A stretch of DNA of 14,541 nt, taken from the NCBI GenBank assembly GCA_016783865.1, contig JADHVS010000109.1, positions 1-14,541 of the forward strand. Reading direction: 5' to 3'. The stretch's first letter is position 1, and each line of letters begins with the position of its first letter. A model generated the notes under the pieces. It saw only the letters and a list, made by a program, of their open reading frames with translations, had not been told where the DNA came from and did not search any database. The DNA comes from Bacteroidales bacterium (GTDB lineage Bacteria > Bacteroidota > Bacteroidia > Bacteroidales > SM23-62). Of the stretch, positions 13,557-14,541 are shown in pieces. A program made the translations under genes and the position numbers.

Positions 13557-14357
13557 ATGAAAAAACTTTTTACTTTATTGTTTTTAACTGTGTTTGCTCT
13601 TGGAGTAAAAGCACAGTTAGCTGATCCTTTCACCTTCGAAGAAGGACTTGCAGATACAGCATGGATCGTTTTTGGAAATGGAGCCGAGAGTTCGAATGAT
13701 GACATATCCGTTGTTCATAATCCATACATATCAGATCTTAATGGCTCTGACAGTGTTTTGCAATTTATTGTTCATGATGACGCAGTTCCATGGGTTGGTA
13801 TGTATACAGATCGTATTGAAGTCTTGGAATTTACTGAGGAAGCCCATACCATGACGATGATGGTTTTAAAAACTGTTATCAGCCCTCTCAGAATGAAATT
13901 TGAATTAAGTTTAACTGGCTTTGACAATGTTGAAGTTGAGGTTTCAAATACCCTTACCGACGAATGGGAATTAATAACTTTTGTTGTTCCTGAGGCTATT
14001 GATGGCTATTTTCAAAGACTGACCATATTCCCTGATTTTCCAGCTACAAGAGAGGGTGGGTCTACTGTATATCTTGATAATATCGCTAATGTCGAAGTAA
14101 ACACTACTTCTGTTAAACAATTTTCAGGAGCATCACTTAAAGTTTTCCCGAACCCTGTTGAGAACAGGATGTCGGTTCAATATCCTGAAATGACAGGTTT
14201 AACCGTCACAGATTTATTGGGTAAAACGCTTAAATCATATAAATTCCAGAGAGCAAACAGCAAGGTAATCGAACTTGGCGAACTGCAAACCGGACTTTAC
14301 TTTGTTACCGTTGAAACCGGAAATGGTAATTATAATGCGCCATTCATAAAGAAATAA
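13557..14357 (+). CDS. Small T9SS-secreted beta-sandwich protein
   Basis: 266 residues. Signal peptide MKKLFTLLFLTVFALGVKA, cut before Q. Residues 21-182 form one beta-rich domain (FTFEEGLADTAWIVFGNGAE, VLQFIVHDDAVPWVGMYTDR, WELITFVVPEAIDGYFQRLT, then STVYLDNIANVEV). The pattern, ending in an annotated-type YLDNI strand, resembles CBM4/9- or galactose-binding-like jelly rolls, but the family is not certain. A T9SS type A sorting domain follows (about 190-266: LKVFPNPVENRMSV, LTVTDLLGKTLKSY, then LQTGLYFVTVETG). Its base composition is more AT-rich than that of the multi-CBM gene upstream. The ATG follows an AT-rich leader (TTAATATT). TAACTTTC near 13476-13483 resembles a -7 element imperfectly. 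No enzymatic residues are recognised; a surface-binding role is the safest reading. Confidence 0.85.
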   Translation: MKKLFTLLFLTVFALGVKAQLADPFTFEEGLADTAWIVFGNGAESSNDDISVVHNPYISDLNGSDSVLQFIVHDDAVPWVGMYTDRIEVLEFTEEAHTMTMMVLKTVISPLRMKFELSLTGFDNVEVEVSNTLTDEWELITFVVPEAIDGYFQRLTIFPDFPATREGGSTVYLDNIANVEVNTTSVKQFSGASLKVFPNPVENRMSVQYPEMTGLTVTDLLGKTLKSYKFQRANSKVIELGELQTGLYFVTVETGNGNYNAPFIKK

Positions 14358-14386
14358 GGTTAATTAGCCAAAGTTGCTAGTGTCAT

Positions 14387-14404
14387 GAATCCTGCGAGCG
14401 CATT
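14387..14404. repeat. Second copy of GAATCCTGCGAGCGCATT
   Basis: These 18 bases are identical to 1054-1071, the left junction of the hairpin insert in the permease gene. Here they are followed not by the GC hairpin but by the 27-nt tandem array, so the shared text marks a common left end with different downstream content. Confidence 0.85.
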
Positions 14405-14541
14405 GGCTCCGCCGAACTCACAGGTTTGTTTGGCTCCGCCGAACTCACAGGTTTGTTTGGCTCCGCCGAACTCACAGGTTTGTTTGGCTCCGCCGAACTC
14501 ACAGGTTTGTTTGGCTCCGCCGAACTCACAGGTTTGTTTGG
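14405..14541. repeat. 27-nt tandem repeat array running off the window end
   Basis: Five perfect units of GGCTCCGCCGAACTC followed by ACAGGTTTGTTT (14405-14539), plus two bases of a sixth. No base differs between units. Because 27 is divisible by three, the unit is open in five of the six frames; one of these reads GSAELTGLF repeatedly. No start codon or gene signal accompanies it. There are no spacers, so it is not CRISPR. The array length is unknown since it continues past the window. Confidence 0.92.

Noticed and set aside
14405..14541. 27-nt array as a CRISPR
   Set aside because: Units are directly adjacent with no spacers and there is no cas gene; it is a simple tandem repeat.

Overview
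The window looks like accessory chromosome from a free-living member of the Bacteroidota (Bacteroidales or Marinilabiliales-like; inference). The basis is four type IX secretion (T9SS) C-terminal sorting domains, start regions that are AT-rich and lack strong Shine-Dalgarno sites, promoter elements matching the phylum's TAnnTTTG -7 consensus, and protein families typical of environmental Bacteroidota. There is no rRNA, tRNA, CRISPR array or intact transposase.

Layout. 11-646 (-) is a TetR/AcrR regulator, divergent from an FtsX/MacB-type permease gene (925-3390, +). That gene is split: its first 44 codons are followed by a 105-nt insert carrying two hairpins and two in-frame stops, after which the gene resumes in the same frame. 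3406-4087 (-) is a toxin-antitoxin pair (PIN-domain toxin, RHH-type antitoxin) whose upstream region carries four symmetrically spaced TACGTA boxes. 4210-10319 (-) holds three same-strand genes: a large secreted CotH-kinase/lamin-tail protein with a T9SS tail, a double-domain ThuA-like lipoprotein, and a Gfo/Idh/MocA oxidoreductase that has lost about 90-100 residues in frame, including the EKP catalytic segment. Short tandem repeats fill the spacers between these three.

10725-12719 (+) is a T9SS-secreted protein made only of binding and spacer modules (CBM9-like, Big2, CBM4/9-like, Big2, sorting domain), ending in a good intrinsic terminator. After it comes a repeat-rich patch: a palindromic repeat, a small cysteine-rich basic protein (12889-13221), a headless T9SS sorting domain (13202-13432) left from a lost gene, and a second small T9SS-secreted beta-sandwich protein (13557-14357). 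The window ends inside a 27-nt tandem array whose left flank repeats 18 nt of the left end of the permease insert.

The common themes are cell-surface carbohydrate-related proteins and gene wear: one split gene, one internally deleted gene and one orphan domain, set among at least five kinds of short palindromic or tandem repeat. The ThuA and Gfo/Idh genes suggest sugar or glycoside metabolism. The secreted CBM proteins suggest polysaccharide binding, but no glycoside hydrolase is present here. The most notable points are the frame-preserving hairpin insertion, its shared left end with the tandem array, the symmetric operator of the toxin-antitoxin pair, and the excised core of the oxidoreductase.
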